From positions 35,901,109-35,965,108 of the forward strand of contig NC_087070.1 of assembly GCF_963678635.1 (NCBI RefSeq): a stretch of 64,000 nt of DNA, in the 5' to 3' direction. Made by a program: the position numbers and the translations under genes. This stretch comes from Symsagittifera roscoffensis (Eukaryota > Xenacoelomorpha > Acoela > Convolutidae). Below the pieces are notes generated by a model that was given only the letters and a program-made list of their open reading frames with translations, had not been told where the DNA came from and ran no database searches. Shown here piece by piece: positions 23,993-35,560 of this stretch (positions within the stretch are counted from its first letter, which is position 1; every line of letters starts with the position of its first letter).

Positions 23993-24499
23993 GATTTGGG
24001 AACGCCAACTTTTCAATTTTTTGTCCAATTTAATCTGAAAAACGAAATGATTCTGGCCAATATATCTCGATATTGATGCTAGTCTTTTGGTGTTTTTTCT
24101 TCACAAGAAAAATAAAATTTTGCTTTTGCTAGAATACATGACGCTATATGGTACCTAAAATGTACCTTAGACTGAGTAAAAAAACACTAGCTAATCCGTA
24201 TCTTCTTTTGTTCACTTCGTGATGTTGTCACAACTGTAATTCAAAATTTTAAGGTCAAGTTTTTCATCTGGAACCTTTGAATTTTCAATTGTTCGAGGCT
24301 GACGGTGGCTTCCCGAATAATGCAGGGAACGAGTTATGGAAATTAAAATTTGTCCAATCAGAATTGAATATTCAAAAATGCAAAAAAAAATATTGCGGAA
24401 AATACAAATTAAATCTAGGCCCTTTAATTTAGTAAGCGAAAATTGCAAAAAGGCTGAAATATTTTAAAAAAACTTCATTGTAAAAATGGGACTACTAAC

Positions 24500-24708
24500 T
24501 TGTAGTTAATATTGACAGGTATGAGGTTCTCCTTCATGAAATAGTTGTAGTTGTCGCCCAGTTCATTGTACACCACAATATCCGGCATCCACACCTGTTC
24601 CCGACTGAGGGTGACCTCTTGGATTCCTCCGTAGTCCTGCGGATCCCACTGGAGAAACTGGTCCTCCCATTTCCACACTTCAAAGTAGAGAGCCTTCAGC
24701 CGCTGCTC
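24500..24708 (-). CDS. Cys-loop ligand-gated ion channel subunit, exon 2 (loops D, A and part of E)
   Basis: This 209-bp exon lies between an acceptor TTTAATTTCAG and a donor AA|GTTAGT. It encodes residues 89-157 plus two bases of codon 158. It holds the tryptophan-rich loop D stretch (EVWKWEDQFLQWDP, residues 98-111) and the loop A motif VWMPDIVVYN (127-136). In that motif Tyr135 matches the conserved agonist-site tyrosine of nicotinic receptors. When aligned from the conserved WxDxxLxW block, the classical loop D tryptophan position is a Phe here (residue 97). That is my alignment by eye. The stretch NLIPVNIN leads into loop E. The preceding intron is about 37 kb and the following one about 19 kb. 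The minus-strand reading, phase and motifs leave little doubt that it belongs with exons 1 and 3. Confidence 0.92.
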
Positions 24709-24779
24709 CTGAAATTAAATTTCCAATTCAATTTAACAATTCCTTGTAACTATTAAAGCAACGGAACAACTGCCGTTCA

Positions 24780-24850
24780 AATATGAGGAGCTGAACAGCT
24801 CGTATGTTGGCCTTTTTCTCGTGGTTAAATCGTCTTAACATAAGTTAACT
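24780..24850 (+). repeat. Family D repeat beside exon 2
   Basis: GAGCTGAACAGCTC (24788-24801) followed by CGTATGTTGG and CTCGTGGTTAAATCGTCTTA. It lies 80 bp upstream of the exon 2 acceptor in gene direction. Confidence 0.5.
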
Positions 24851-25182
24851 TGGAACCAATTTTAAAAAAATGTTATTTCTTCAGTTTTAAGCTGAGATTT
24901 AAGCTAAAAATTTAAGTTCGAAGTAATATCAAAGCAGAAAAACAGCTGCAGTTCTCCGTGAAAAGCTGCAAAGCTGGTTTGCTGATCATATCTCTTTCGG
25001 ACAAATCGTCTTCATTTTTAAAAGTTAAATTACACAACTACATCTGCATTAAACCAATCGAAACAAGTTTCAGAAAAAGTTGATGATTGTCATAGTTTTA
25101 CAAACTACTGGAACCAGTTCAAAACAAGTATTTATTTTATCCTATTATATTCTTGAGAAACTAATTCTGTAAAATGCTTAGA

Positions 25183-25290
25183 ACTAATTAATCATGATCC
25201 ATAACTAACACTTACAATAACTTGTAAGGCTGGAACTTTTTATAGTTTCAGCCAGAACAGAATAAATTTAACTTAGCAAACAGTTGCTCT
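25183..25290 (+). repeat. Hairpin-bearing repeat near exon 2 (partner at 5.8 kb)
   Basis: The same flanking blocks as at 5.8 kb surround two hairpins: CTTACAA/TTGTAAG (25211-25228) and GGCTGGAACT/AGTTTCAGCC (25228-25253, one G-T pair). The stems differ in sequence from the partner copy but keep pairing. Confidence 0.62.
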
Positions 25291-25823
25291 TCCTCGGTAC
25301 ATTTCAAGGCTATCCGGAACACCACCCGCAAAACACTCTGGGCCATTAGCCCCCTTTAGGCGATCCGCAACATAAAAGGTGAGCAAGGGTTGTGAGGGGT
25401 TTGAAAGAAGGGGCGGATGTCGAGCATTGAGCGGGTATGTACGCGGGGATAAAGTGGCAAAAAGTAGAGTAAACCAATCTTATTTACAAAACAAAATTTT
25501 CACTGACTATGAACAAACAACAATTAATAAAATTGATAAAATCGATTACAATGGATTATAATGGATTTTTGAAAATGAAATTAATAGATTAAAAATCTCT
25601 AAAAATCCGTTCTCTCCTAAAACTGATTGTTTTGTCTATTTTTTGTTGCCAATATGATCAATTAAATTGAACTTTTCCCATAGACTTTTAAGCTGGTAAC
25701 AATCGATACAGATTCGAACTCACTTAAAACCAAAAATACTGAAGTCAAGTCGAAAAACATATATAATAAGTACTCATTTTTGCGTCTTTTATTGTTTTTT
25801 CATTTAGGTTTTTATGCTGATTA

Positions 25824-25917
25824 AGGAGAGCTCAGAAAATCAATTTGATCGACCTAAAAAAGGCCGACAAAATTGTTTGAATATCCCCTCCTCGAGAAAA
25901 TCTTAGATCCGCCCCTG
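25824..25917 (-). mobile_element. hAT-like MITE fragment (terminal 94 bp)
   Basis: In reverse it reads CAGGGGCGGATCTAAGATTT, then CTCGAGGAGGGG and the AGGTCGATCAAATTGATTTT block. Only the terminus remains. Confidence 0.65.
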
Positions 25918-26312
25918 CTTGTAGCAGTATTAATAAAAAGTTTTATGCTATTGTAACATCGTCATTTTGTTACTCTTATTGAATTTTGAACCAAAATTTT
26001 TTCAAAACATTGAAATACTGTATTAGATTTTGTCAGGACATGAAGACCTCAACATTGCCAAAAGTTTTTTTTTCAATGCATAAGCATTGAATGCTATCCA
26101 AATTGTTCAACTAAGGTCAAATATGCTCTTTGAAGCTGACAATAAATAAAACATTGCAATAGTTCCAAAATAATTTTTACAAATTTGGGGACAAACTGCT
26201 TTGTTTGCAAGAAATGTCTCGAATTTTGGCCAAAACATCTTGTTTAAAAGCTTCAACTGAGTTCACTACATAAATCAAAATATATCGGAGTTCTAAAATA
26301 CGCAAAAAGCAA
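25918..26312. other. No feature recognised
   Basis: AT-rich intron sequence. Confidence 0.45.
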
Positions 26313-26826
26313 CAAGACTCCTCGTATCAGGGAGAGACCCTGAATGTTCCGACAGCCTTTTAAGGTCTATGAAGCAGTAATAACATGAAAAAATCAAATG
26401 TAATTAAAACAAATAGAATATTTACAAAAAAAATTGAAATTTTTGTAAAATTCATCCCCCCGCACGCCATATAAAGTACAAAGATATAGATTTTGCTCCT
26501 ATTAACAAACAATTATGGCAAAATAAGCTTCCTTAAACTGATTTGAAACAATTTTCTGGTTAAATCTTCGCTTACGCGTTAATAGCGCGAAATATATCGC
26601 GCGTTAATTGTCTCAATTTAGCCAAAATGGCAAACCTTAAATTCCCATAACTTTACAAAAAACAATCACAGGTGAAATATCCTTTCAAATTTAAAATCAA
26701 GACAACAATATTTTTTAATGATAAGAAAATCCGTCAAAAATGACTAAAAAAGTCGACATTTTTCTGAAGAACAAAACCCCACCCCGAGCACAAGTATTCC
26801 GTTAGCTTCGTTACAAAAGTCGGTTA
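26313..26826 (-). mobile_element. Helentron-like family A, near-complete copy
   Basis: It starts CAAGACTCCTCGTATCAGG and keeps the hairpin, the CGCGTTAATAGCGCGAAAT palindrome block and CCGAGCACAAGTATTCCG. The far end near 26826 is slightly rearranged, with the last block repeated once (GTATTCCGTTACCTTCG). Confidence 0.75.
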
Positions 26827-28613
26827 CAAAGTATTCCGTTACCTTCGTTTTTGAAAATTAAAAATGAGAAGAAAATAGCATGTATTGATGAAATCATCCA
26901 AGTAAAGTTACTCGGCCCAAAACACTATTCTAAAAAACCGGGCAGCAGATATGATAGCCACATTTTAAAAAAATTAATTCCAATTTGAGAAAACTGAATC
27001 AATAATCTTTTGTTGATCCTAATTCATTTTACTCTCGCTTTTCAAATTTTTTTGTTCGCGAGCGTAATTTGCGTTCTTTAAGCAAATGAAATTTAATTGA
27101 ACGTAACGTTATTTAGAAAAAATCAACCCTATACAAACTAAATTTCAGCGTGAACAAACTTTCAGTCATTGACAATGCAAACGACATGCAGCAGTTTTTC
27201 AAGATCTGTTAAAAATGCAAACATTTTTGATCCAAATTTTTTCAATTGTTTGAATTTGTACACATTTTGCAATTTTGTACGCCATAAAAAAATGGTTACC
27301 GGCGTCGGAATGAATTTTATCAACATCGCTCTCCTTTGATGAACAATATTCGGCAAGCTACTGACTTAATCATTTACAGAAACTAACAATATCAGCATCA
27401 GGTAGTCCGCTGATAAAAAGCAATAGTTTTTGTTTTCAAATCAGATTTTTTAAAGTTTCGAAATAATCGATTGTTGATATAATTGAATGTTTTACTACTA
27501 GTTTTTTACAAAAAAAAATCAATTTTGTTACGTTTCATATTAATTATTGTCGTTTTTTTTTCGTTTAGTCAGACATTTGCAAACAATTTTCAGTACCTTC
27601 AGAAAATGAGCGTTACTTTCGTAGTTCTCAAAAACAGATTTTGACTTATTGTTTTAAATGAAACTTATTTGATTAAGAAATGCTATCTTGTGTTTAACAT
27701 TTTTTTAAAAATAATTTCTACCTTTAGTCTTATACTTTTTTTATTTTCCTCATTTTTTTCTTACTTTAAACATCTTATTTCCTTGCTTCAAATGTTGCAT
27801 TCAAGAAATTGAATTGAATTTTTTCATTAGAACGTTCTAAAAACTGCGTAAAAACGTCAATTTTAACCTGTTTTCCTGACTTCAAGAAAATTGAAATTAG
27901 CATCCGTAGGGCTCCACTGCGAGCAGCATAGTACTAATCATATTTCTAAATACGGCTCATAAACGACAAATAAAAAAATGCCAAAGAACCCAATGAGTTC
28001 GAAAACAAGGATTAACTACTTTTAAAATCTTTTTTAAATTTTCGAATATCCGAGAAAAAAACTCAGTTCAAGTTGCTCAATCATTAGGAATCTCTTAGCA
28101 TGTTTTTTTTTCATCTAGTCCATTTTGAGAAAACCGAATAAATAGATCTATGAAATCTTAAAATATTAAAACCAACTTTCAATCATGTTTTTTGAGTTTT
28201 TGAGTCTTTTCCTATAGGCAATTTGAGCCTCCTGTAAGCAATTGAAGTTAAATTGAAATTGAATAAAAAATCGAGTTTCAAAGCACAAAAAGTTATCCCT
28301 GAGATTTTTTTTCCTGATGAAAAACAGCACGAACTACGTTTATGGTTACATGAAAACTGCACGCCGCAGTTTTCTTTTCAGTTAACGTAAACAAATATAA
28401 ATTTTTTAACCTTGAGTTTGTTAACTGCGGAAAAGATTAGAATGTGAAGTTTTTGTAGGTTTGAAAAAGTAGAAAAAAAATTTAAAAACTTGAAAATTAA
28501 AGCAATGGCTCCTGGTCTCAAAATGAGTTTTACGTGATTAACATGATTGAGATTCGTAAGCCGAACAGTTTTTTGCCAGCAAATTATCATCCACTTTTTT
28601 GTGAGAAGCATTA
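26827..28613. other. No feature recognised
   Basis: AT-rich. A small inverted pair AAAACTGC/GCAGTTTT near 28351-28375 is the only structure noted. Confidence 0.4.
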
Positions 28614-28625
28614 GGGCTGATAGAT

Positions 28626-28981
28626 GGAATCCCTCATGCGCGAAGAACCGAATGCGCGAAAATAAAAATCAGCCAATCACATTTCAGTAATCTAAAATTT
28701 GGAAAAAAGTAAACATTTCCAGGGTTTGGAATATTGATATTGGCCGAATATAAAAATCTGCAAAATTTTCAATTTGTCTTTGACCGCCGGAAAATTGGGA
28801 AAAATTTTATATTTCAAGGGTTTCGTAATCAATGAGGCAAAATATTGCTTCATTTAATTCAGTTTAACTGAATGGCAATTTTGTTTTTTTTTTTAAATAG
28901 GCTTTCGGCTAATTTTGTCTTCGGTCATTGGCCTACAAGTTTTTTCGCCCATTCGGTCCTTCGAGCTTGCGAATAGCCCCC
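28626..28981. mobile_element. TIR element between 12-bp direct repeats
   Basis: GGGCTGATAGAT occurs exactly at 28614-28625 and 28982-28993. Between them lies a 356-bp non-coding unit. Its left end (GCGCGAAGAACCGAATGCGC region) and right end in reverse (GCTCGAAGGACCGAATGGGC region) match over about 50 bp with small gaps. The superfamily is unclear. The long duplication would suit a Mutator-like element better than hAT. Confidence 0.65.
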
Positions 28982-29166
28982 GGGCTGATAGATATTATCA
29001 TGAAATAATTGATAAGAACTGCTCTGTAACTGTAAGTGAAGTATTAAATTCAATAAGTGGTAATTTTCATAATCAATTTAAATGCCAAAGGCATATAAAG
29101 TTTCTTCCATTTCGCTGCGCAGCCTTGAGATGACTGAAAAGCTGATTGCTTGCAACAGCGACCCTA

Positions 29167-29594
29167 CCACGCGGTTTTTCTATTATACTCAGGCAGAATC
29201 AATTTCAAAGATCTATTTTAGGCAACAGAAAAATCTTTGAAGATAATTCAATTACAATCTCTGCTCCCCATCACATAATTAGAGCAAATTAAAAACACCG
29301 GTTTGCCTTTGATTTCTTAGGCAGAATTAAGTCAGCTCTGTGAGACCTGTTTTTCCCCTCTGTCGCATTTTTTATCCTTATTTTATGCACAGCATCTTAT
29401 TAAAAGAACGAGGCGGCTTTTAGAGAAATTTTTTGGAAATGTACTTGAACTGGATTACTTATTTGGCTAACTTGATTAGCTTCCTCTTTCAAGTGAAACT
29501 CAGTTTATTAATAAAAACAATTTTGTTATCCTTTGGTGGATTTTTAGCTATGAATTCCAATATATACCCCCAATTAAGAAAAGTGTTCACCCCT
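29167..29594 (+). repeat. Diverged dispersed repeat, copy 1 (partner at 31.0 kb)
   Basis: It shares many short blocks in the same order with 31008-31444, among them AGATCTATTTTAGG, GATAATTCAAT, CATCACATAA, TTAAAAACACCGG and CTTGATTA. Non-coding, function unknown. Confidence 0.6.
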
Positions 29595-29764
29595 GTATCG
29601 GATTAACTCAACCGCTATGCATATGCGATTATAGCTCCTAGCAATTATTCACCTCACCATTTGACGGGATAGATTCAAAGGAGCTTCCATATTTTTTGGG
29701 CTATTCGATTTGTCTCGTTGCTCTCAAATGCACAGTTTCGAAGTCTTTATTAACAGAAAACGAA

Positions 29765-30279
29765 CAAGACTGCTCGTATCAGGGCGAAGCCCTGAATGTT
29801 CTGACTGCCTTTTAAGGTCTATGGAGCAGTAATAACATTGAAAAATTTAATTTAAAAAAATAAAATGAATTTTTTTTCTAAATTTGAGATTTTTTGTAAA
29901 AATCATCCCCTCACGTGCCATACAAAGTACATGTGATAGGCTTTGCACCTATTAACAAATAAGTTATTGCAAATAAGCTTCTTTCAACCAATTTGGATTA
30001 ACTTCTAGCACGGATTAAATCTCCGTTAATAGCGCGAAATATATCGCGTGTTAATTGTCCCAAATTGGCCAAAATTCCAATCTTTAAACCCCCATTACTT
30101 TACAAAAACATTCACAGGTGAAATATTTTTTCAAATATAAGCTCAAAACATTAATATTGTTCGATTGAGACAAAAAATTTTGTCAAAAATAGCTAGTTAA
30201 AAAGTCGAAATTTGTCTGAAGAAGAAACAACTCACCCCGAGCACAAATATTTTGTTACTTTCGGTACGAAAGTTGGAAC
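29765..30279 (-). mobile_element. Helentron-like family A, complete copy
   Basis: It runs from CAAGACTGCTCGTATCAGG, with a perfect TCAGGGCGAAGCCCTGA hairpin, to CGGTACGAAAGTTGGAAC, 515 bp, flanked by A. No coding capacity. Confidence 0.82.
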
Positions 30280-31007
30280 AATAATAACAGCAAATCAAGC
30301 TTTTGCTGATCAATTTGTGTAGAAAGGCAATACAACTTTCAAATTTTTCTTTTATTTGTTTTATAGTAAAAATAGGTTACTGACTTCTATTTTGCAATGC
30401 TTGAAAATGCACATATCTGCTTATTGATAATCAAAAAACATTATTTTTAGTTACCTGGGTTTATTCGCTTACTCGAAGGTTTTGGCATTTTTTTGAATGT
30501 TTTGACTTCTCAATTTTGATTGGCTGCAAATAAATGAAATTAGAACAATTGGTCCTTCTCTCATGAGGGACGCTACGAAGAAAAATTTTTGCGACATATA
30601 AGATGGTTTTGCATTCAAGCGAGAGTACTTAGATTTTCGAAGTTCAGAAGTTCCTTAAGCTAGATAGTTTGCTGTGGAAAAACTCTCCTTTATTGACTCT
30701 AGATCTCTGTAGTTTTCCTGAAGACTCCGTTTGGGTTTCAAAACAAACGAAAAAAAAACGAAATTGATGGGCTTTAGCCAATTGAAAAATCAATTCAAAT
30801 TGATTTATCATGATTTGCTAGGCAAATAAATTGACTTTTTTTCTACTAAAAAAACAGTTTAGTACAAAAAAAACTGATATACGTAGTAATACACTAGCGT
30901 AAACAGATTTTTAAAATTGTCAGCGCAGGTGCGAATTTTCTATATTTAGGTTTTGCTGCGTGACATTGAGAGGGCTAAAAAGCCTACTTTACTTGCATTA
31001 GCGAAAA
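30280..31007. other. No feature recognised
   Basis: AT-rich intron sequence between a Helentron-like copy and a dispersed repeat. Confidence 0.45.
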
Positions 31008-31444
31008 TATCACGCAGTTTTCCTGTTATATTCAGGCTGGATCAATATCAAAAATCTATTTTAGGGTGAAAAAAATTTATGACGATAATTCAATAACAAT
31101 TTTTGGTCCACATCACATAAAAAGTGCAAGTTAAAAACACCGGGTAGTCTTTGATTGCTCAGACTGAATTAAGTCAGCTATTAAGATCTGTATTTCCTAT
31201 GCTAGAAATCTCCGTTGGAATTCTGTCCGATTCACATTTTCTGCGCAGCATCTAATTAAAAAAGAAACGGCTTGTAGAATTTTTTTTGGAACTAAAACTG
31301 AAGTGGAGTCTTTGTTTGGCCAACTTGATTAAGTTCCTGTTTCAAATATATTTTCGATTTTGTAAACCAAGTGGTTTTTTAATTCTTTCGTTGACATTTT
31401 TTGACTATGACCTCAAATAGGTATCTCCAATTGAGAACACTTGA
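31008..31444 (+). repeat. Diverged dispersed repeat, copy 2
   Basis: Same-orientation partner of 29167-29594, roughly three-quarters alike by eye. It starts CACGCAGTTTTCCTG and ends near CTCCAATTGAGAACA. Confidence 0.6.
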
Positions 31445-32484
31445 TTGCGACTCTTCTTGTACGCAAAATTTTGATTGAGTTTCAAAGCGAACGCAATAAT
31501 TAAGTAAAATGATAAATGATGCATTTTCTTCAATTGTAGAAAATCCATCCAAAATGGTTTAAGTCGATTTATTTGATAAAAACGTTGAATTTTTTCAACC
31601 AAAAAAAATCATTTTAAATCCACTCTAAATTGATTTACTTAAAAATTGGCTGTCGTAAATCGATTTTTATAGTGTATAATCTTACAACGCTTGTTAGAAC
31701 TTAAAATCAAAAGTGATTCTATTAGAAAAACGCTAATTTGCCTTAAAAAATCCGTGGTGTACCTAATTAAAACGACAAAAAAGCATGTCTTCCTGCCGGA
31801 GGCCCAAAAAGATAAAGGATTATTGCACAGTATTTAGGATTTTGTAACTTATAAGTTTCAGAAAAAATCTTGCGGGGTTAAATTGCGCTTGTTAATGAAC
31901 AAAATTTTGAAGATACGACCTTGAAGTATGGTTTGAATCTTGTGTATACTTTGTGTGTTTATTGGATGACCATCATTGTTAGATACTGTGTTTGTATCCG
32001 CAATGCTAATGGACGACTTTACAGTTCACTGGTTTATTTTATTTCAATGAAGTTGATTACGGAAAACACGAACGAAGCATTGCAAAAAAATCTGTCGTTA
32101 AATTATGTCAAAAACCTAAAATCAGTTTCAAGCAGAAAATTATTATCGAAGATTTCTCTTTTGCACGTTGGTTAACCCTTTTAATTTTGACTATGTTTAT
32201 TCTGAAAAATATTTTTAAATTCTGAAATTGCTAACAAACAAGTTCGCACCTGAGTTAAGATTTTGCGCCACATAATTGTTGGCCTCAAAATAGAGCCATA
32301 AAAGCTGTTTCAAATTTTTCTTCAGATACTCACGCAAGTTTGTTCTTATGAAACTGTGGTATCTGTCAAAAATTATGCAATTGTTGTGCGATAATATGAA
32401 TGCTGTTTTTAAAAAACCACAGACAATTTCAAGGATGACAAGTTGTTGAACATTCAAAACAATCTTTAGAGCAGAAACAAGAAA
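31445..32484. other. No feature recognised
   Basis: Short frames here (up to 97 codons) have no recognisable motif and lie within chance for this base composition. Confidence 0.45.
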
Positions 32485-33087
32485 CAAGAATAGCTGGTTA
32501 CTGTGCAAGTAGCGCAGAATGTTCCGACCTAATTTATAAAAATTAAAAAAATGTTTTAACTTTTAAATAAGTGTCTTTTTTGCCGTTGTTATAAAAAGAT
32601 CCGAACAAAAACTAGAATTAAAACATATTTGACAGTCTCAGTAAAATTGGAAGAAAAAAAAACAATTGTAGAAAAATTAACAAAAAAAACTGTAAAAAAT
32701 TGAAAAAAAATCTACTTTTTTTTCGCAAAATGATTTTGCAGTAGTTTTTTAACTTTTGAAGTTTTTGATTCCCAAAATGCCGCCAAAAACCTCCAAAAAT
32801 TAACTTTGCTTGTAAAATACTAAGTCGTTACGATTCAATTTAAGCATAACTAAGATACTGTTAGCCTGCTTGCTCACCTTATTCCCTCGAAATTATACCA
32901 AATCTCAAAAATTTAAAACGTGTTTTCTCGAAACTGATATCGTTCAAATCATGACTGAAGGGCTTTATCAATAACTGAAAAAACTCCCAATTTTGTTTGT
33001 GGATTTGATTTTAAGTGAATCACAAAAAAAATTAAAAGCTAAAACACCCGAATATAAAGTTCTTCCCCATTTTCAATGGTCGGAACA
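32485..33087 (-). mobile_element. Helentron-like family B copy
   Basis: It starts CAAGAATAGCTGGTTACTG with the hairpin CTGTGCAAGTAGCGCAG and the GTTCCGACC block, and ends CCATTTTCAATGGTCGGAAC. It is 603 bp and flanked by A. Confidence 0.75.
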
Positions 33088-33897
33088 AAAAACGACCGAA
33101 CAAGCCTTTTTTAGAAAGATAAACCGCTGATTTTTTTCAAGACAAGAAAATTTTTTTATTTTCGTTTAAAAAATTGAAGTTCTTAAGCGCCAATTTTTGA
33201 ATAAAAGCTTCAAATTCAAAAAAAAAAATTACAACAATTTAAAAAAACTTGGTACATTTTTTTCTCATCAATTTTCGAAGAAAAATGTTAACAATTCCCT
33301 TTTTAATCTATGAACATCAAACAAACCTAAGTCTTAGTTTTTCGCTCAGTTTTTTTTATCTTGACATGCACAAAAATCGGCAGTAAGTGAAAAAAAGGAA
33401 TGTTTTTCTTGGTAGTTTATTAACCAATATGGAAGAATATTCTGTGCTATTTGCTTTCACTTTCTTAAGAATTTTGCTATTTTTTAAATTTAAAAGTGTC
33501 GCTAGTGCACCTTCGCAAATAAAATTTTCAATATGATACAATCCAAAGCTGACCTTGTTTTGTGATTTGAACCAATTGCTTTTGTTTTTTGCCTCATCAA
33601 GCCTTTAAGTGAAACCGAAAATTACATTTCGATAACATAATCGTTTTTCCTATTTGTCCTCGGCTATGCTGCGCAAAAAATAGAAGCGATAGAATCCAAA
33701 TGAACCTATAAACTTTAATTTCAAATCACGGAGTGCTCCAAACTCCAGCCAGACCAGGGTGGCAAAATATTGTCAAGCAAAATGAAAGGGTCAAAAAATA
33801 TTAAACTTATTATCTCTCAGGAATGATCAGCGTGCGATGGGGTGTTCAAAGGACAGGTGAGAAAAAAATTGTTGGTGCTAACACGCACACAGGAGTA
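33088..33897. other. No feature recognised
   Basis: AT-rich intron sequence. Confidence 0.45.
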
Positions 33898-34361
33898 CAA
33901 AACTGCCGTATATCAGGGCATAAAGCCATGAATGTTCCGGCTGTTCTTTAATTGCTCTCGAATCGTTTCTGCTAGAATAAAATGTCGGAAAATTTTACGT
34001 TTTGGACATTATCGAAGCTCAAGTGAAAAAATATTAGTAGTACGAAATTAATACGACCGATTAGCTAGCCTCGAAAAAATTTAGAACACATTGGCTGTGC
34101 GGAATAATTCGTCACGCGTAAATAACTCTCATCATTATGAATAGAAGCTTCAAAGCGCGCATAAATTAGTCAGAGAACGGCCAAATTGACTATTCTCAAA
34201 CTACCAGAACTTTGCAAAAAAAACATTGGAGGTAAAATATATTTTTGCAATCGGGTATAAAATTTTGTTGTTAAAACTGTTATTTTCGATTGCGAAAATT
34301 GACTGAATAAAAAACCACTCCAAACATAAATTGTCCGTTGTTTTTTCTCGAGAATTGGAAC
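33898..34361 (-). mobile_element. Helentron-like family A2 copy
   Basis: It starts CAAAACTGCCGTATATCAGG and ends TCGAGAATTGGAAC. It shares the A2 interior with 7855-8284, including TAGTACGAAATTAATACGACC and GCGCATAAATTAGTC. It is 464 bp. Confidence 0.72.
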
Positions 34362-34410
34362 AAAAATAACTTTGTAAGCGCTTTACAGGCGTCTTGCTAA
34401 GTTAAGCTTC

Positions 34411-34730
34411 CCAGGTTAACAAAAAATGCTTATCACTATTTCAAATTATGAAAAAAAACTATGCTTTTTATACTTTTTCATACCTTTTCATAGACTAAAA
34501 AATAAAATATGAAAATAGCATCAAAAGCATTTTGTTCATACAATGAAAAAATACGAAATGCCTTTTTTGATAATCTGGATTTAAAATATAATCAAAAAAA
34601 TTCATTTTTGACCAAAAAATTGAAGAAAATAGCATAATTACAAACTTTCATACCATAAAACTGTATTATGAGCTTTGTGATTCATAGTATGAAAATTTAT
34701 GAGAAACATTTTTTATAGACATCCACCAGG
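34411..34730. mobile_element. Possible MITE with CCAGGTTAAC / CCACCAGG ends
   Basis: CCAGGTTAACAAAAAATGCT at the left and an inverted ACATTTTTTATAG...CACCAGG at the right bound 320 bp rich in TATGAAAA/TTTTCATA palindromes. Similar ends (TTTTTGTCAACCCG, TTTTTGGTCAACCCGG, TTTTTGCCAACCCGGG) occur near 4422, 59912 and 60519. Pairing into whole elements is uncertain. Confidence 0.4.
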
Positions 34731-35114
34731 TATTCATAGCTTGTAAGAATTGACTGCAGCTGCTAAAAAAGCTGAGCTGAAACTCCAACAATAGCTCAAG
34801 TTATCATTGCTTTCAAATACAACATGATAAACTAATCTAAACACTTTGATATATATATCTAGTTTTACGAGGCTCAATAGTTCTGAATGTTATGACAGAC
34901 TTTTGAACGGAAATTTTATATGCCACTATTTGGGTTTAGTGCTGAGCCGGATACGACACCGGAAGGTTCATTTCAATTAGAGTCTAATATAACCAGCAAA
35001 ATAAGTATATTAAATTTTAATGACCAAATCAAAAACCAAATAGTAGAGACGGTTGAGGTGAAAAAAAAGCTCAGAATTAGTCAACCACAAAAATAAATTT
35101 GATTTTAAAAAAAT

Positions 35115-35242
35115 TTTTTTTTCGAGGCTACAGAGATAAATTTTTGTTGCCAACGAGCATTCAACTGCCAATCAGTATTTTTTTTTTCGAGGCTACAGAG
35201 ATAAATTTTTGTTGCCAATGAGCATTCAACTGCCAATCAGTA
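35115..35242 (+). repeat. Two 63-65-bp tandem units
   Basis: Each begins with a T-run and CGAGGCTACAGAGATAAA and ends TGCCAATCAGTA. One base differs outside the T-run. Confidence 0.88.
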
Positions 35243-35274
35243 ACAAATCATATGCTCATTCTTCCCTTTTAAAG

Positions 35275-35560
35275 AAAAAATGACAAACATTTGTGCTAGG
35301 GTGGTTTTTTTCTAGACAATTTTCAAGTTACAAACCACCAAACAATTGAATGTGTTTTTTTTTTGCATTAGAAAAAATTTGATGCTTGGAGGTCAAAAAT
35401 AAGAAAATGTGGCACCTGCAATTGTTTTTGTAAAACTATGGTTTTTTCTAGTTTGCCAACTTGGTCAGTTTGCGATTGTTATATAGCGCGAAATTTCTAG
35501 TTTTCATCTATTAACGCGTAGCGTTAAGCAGCGAAGTAATCAGGCCAAAAACTCATGACT
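35275..35560 (+). mobile_element. Strongly degenerate Helentron-like fragment
   Basis: ACATTTGTGCTAGGGTGG, a central TATAGCGCGAAATTTCTAG and ATTAACGCGTAGCG follow the order of family A. Both ends are unclear. Confidence 0.4.

Larger units (their letters stand above)
5513..24499 (-). other. Intron 2 of the receptor gene (about 19.0 kb)
   Basis: GT-AG intron interrupting codon 158 after its second base. It is filled with Helentron-like elements, three TIR families and two copies of the palindromic-iteron element. No coding exon with homology to anything I know was seen in it. Confidence 0.87.

Noticed and set aside
28915-29133. 72-codon plus-strand frame with a GC-richer end
   Set aside because: It starts inside the right inverted end of the TIR element and shows no motif. 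A chance frame is the simplest reading.
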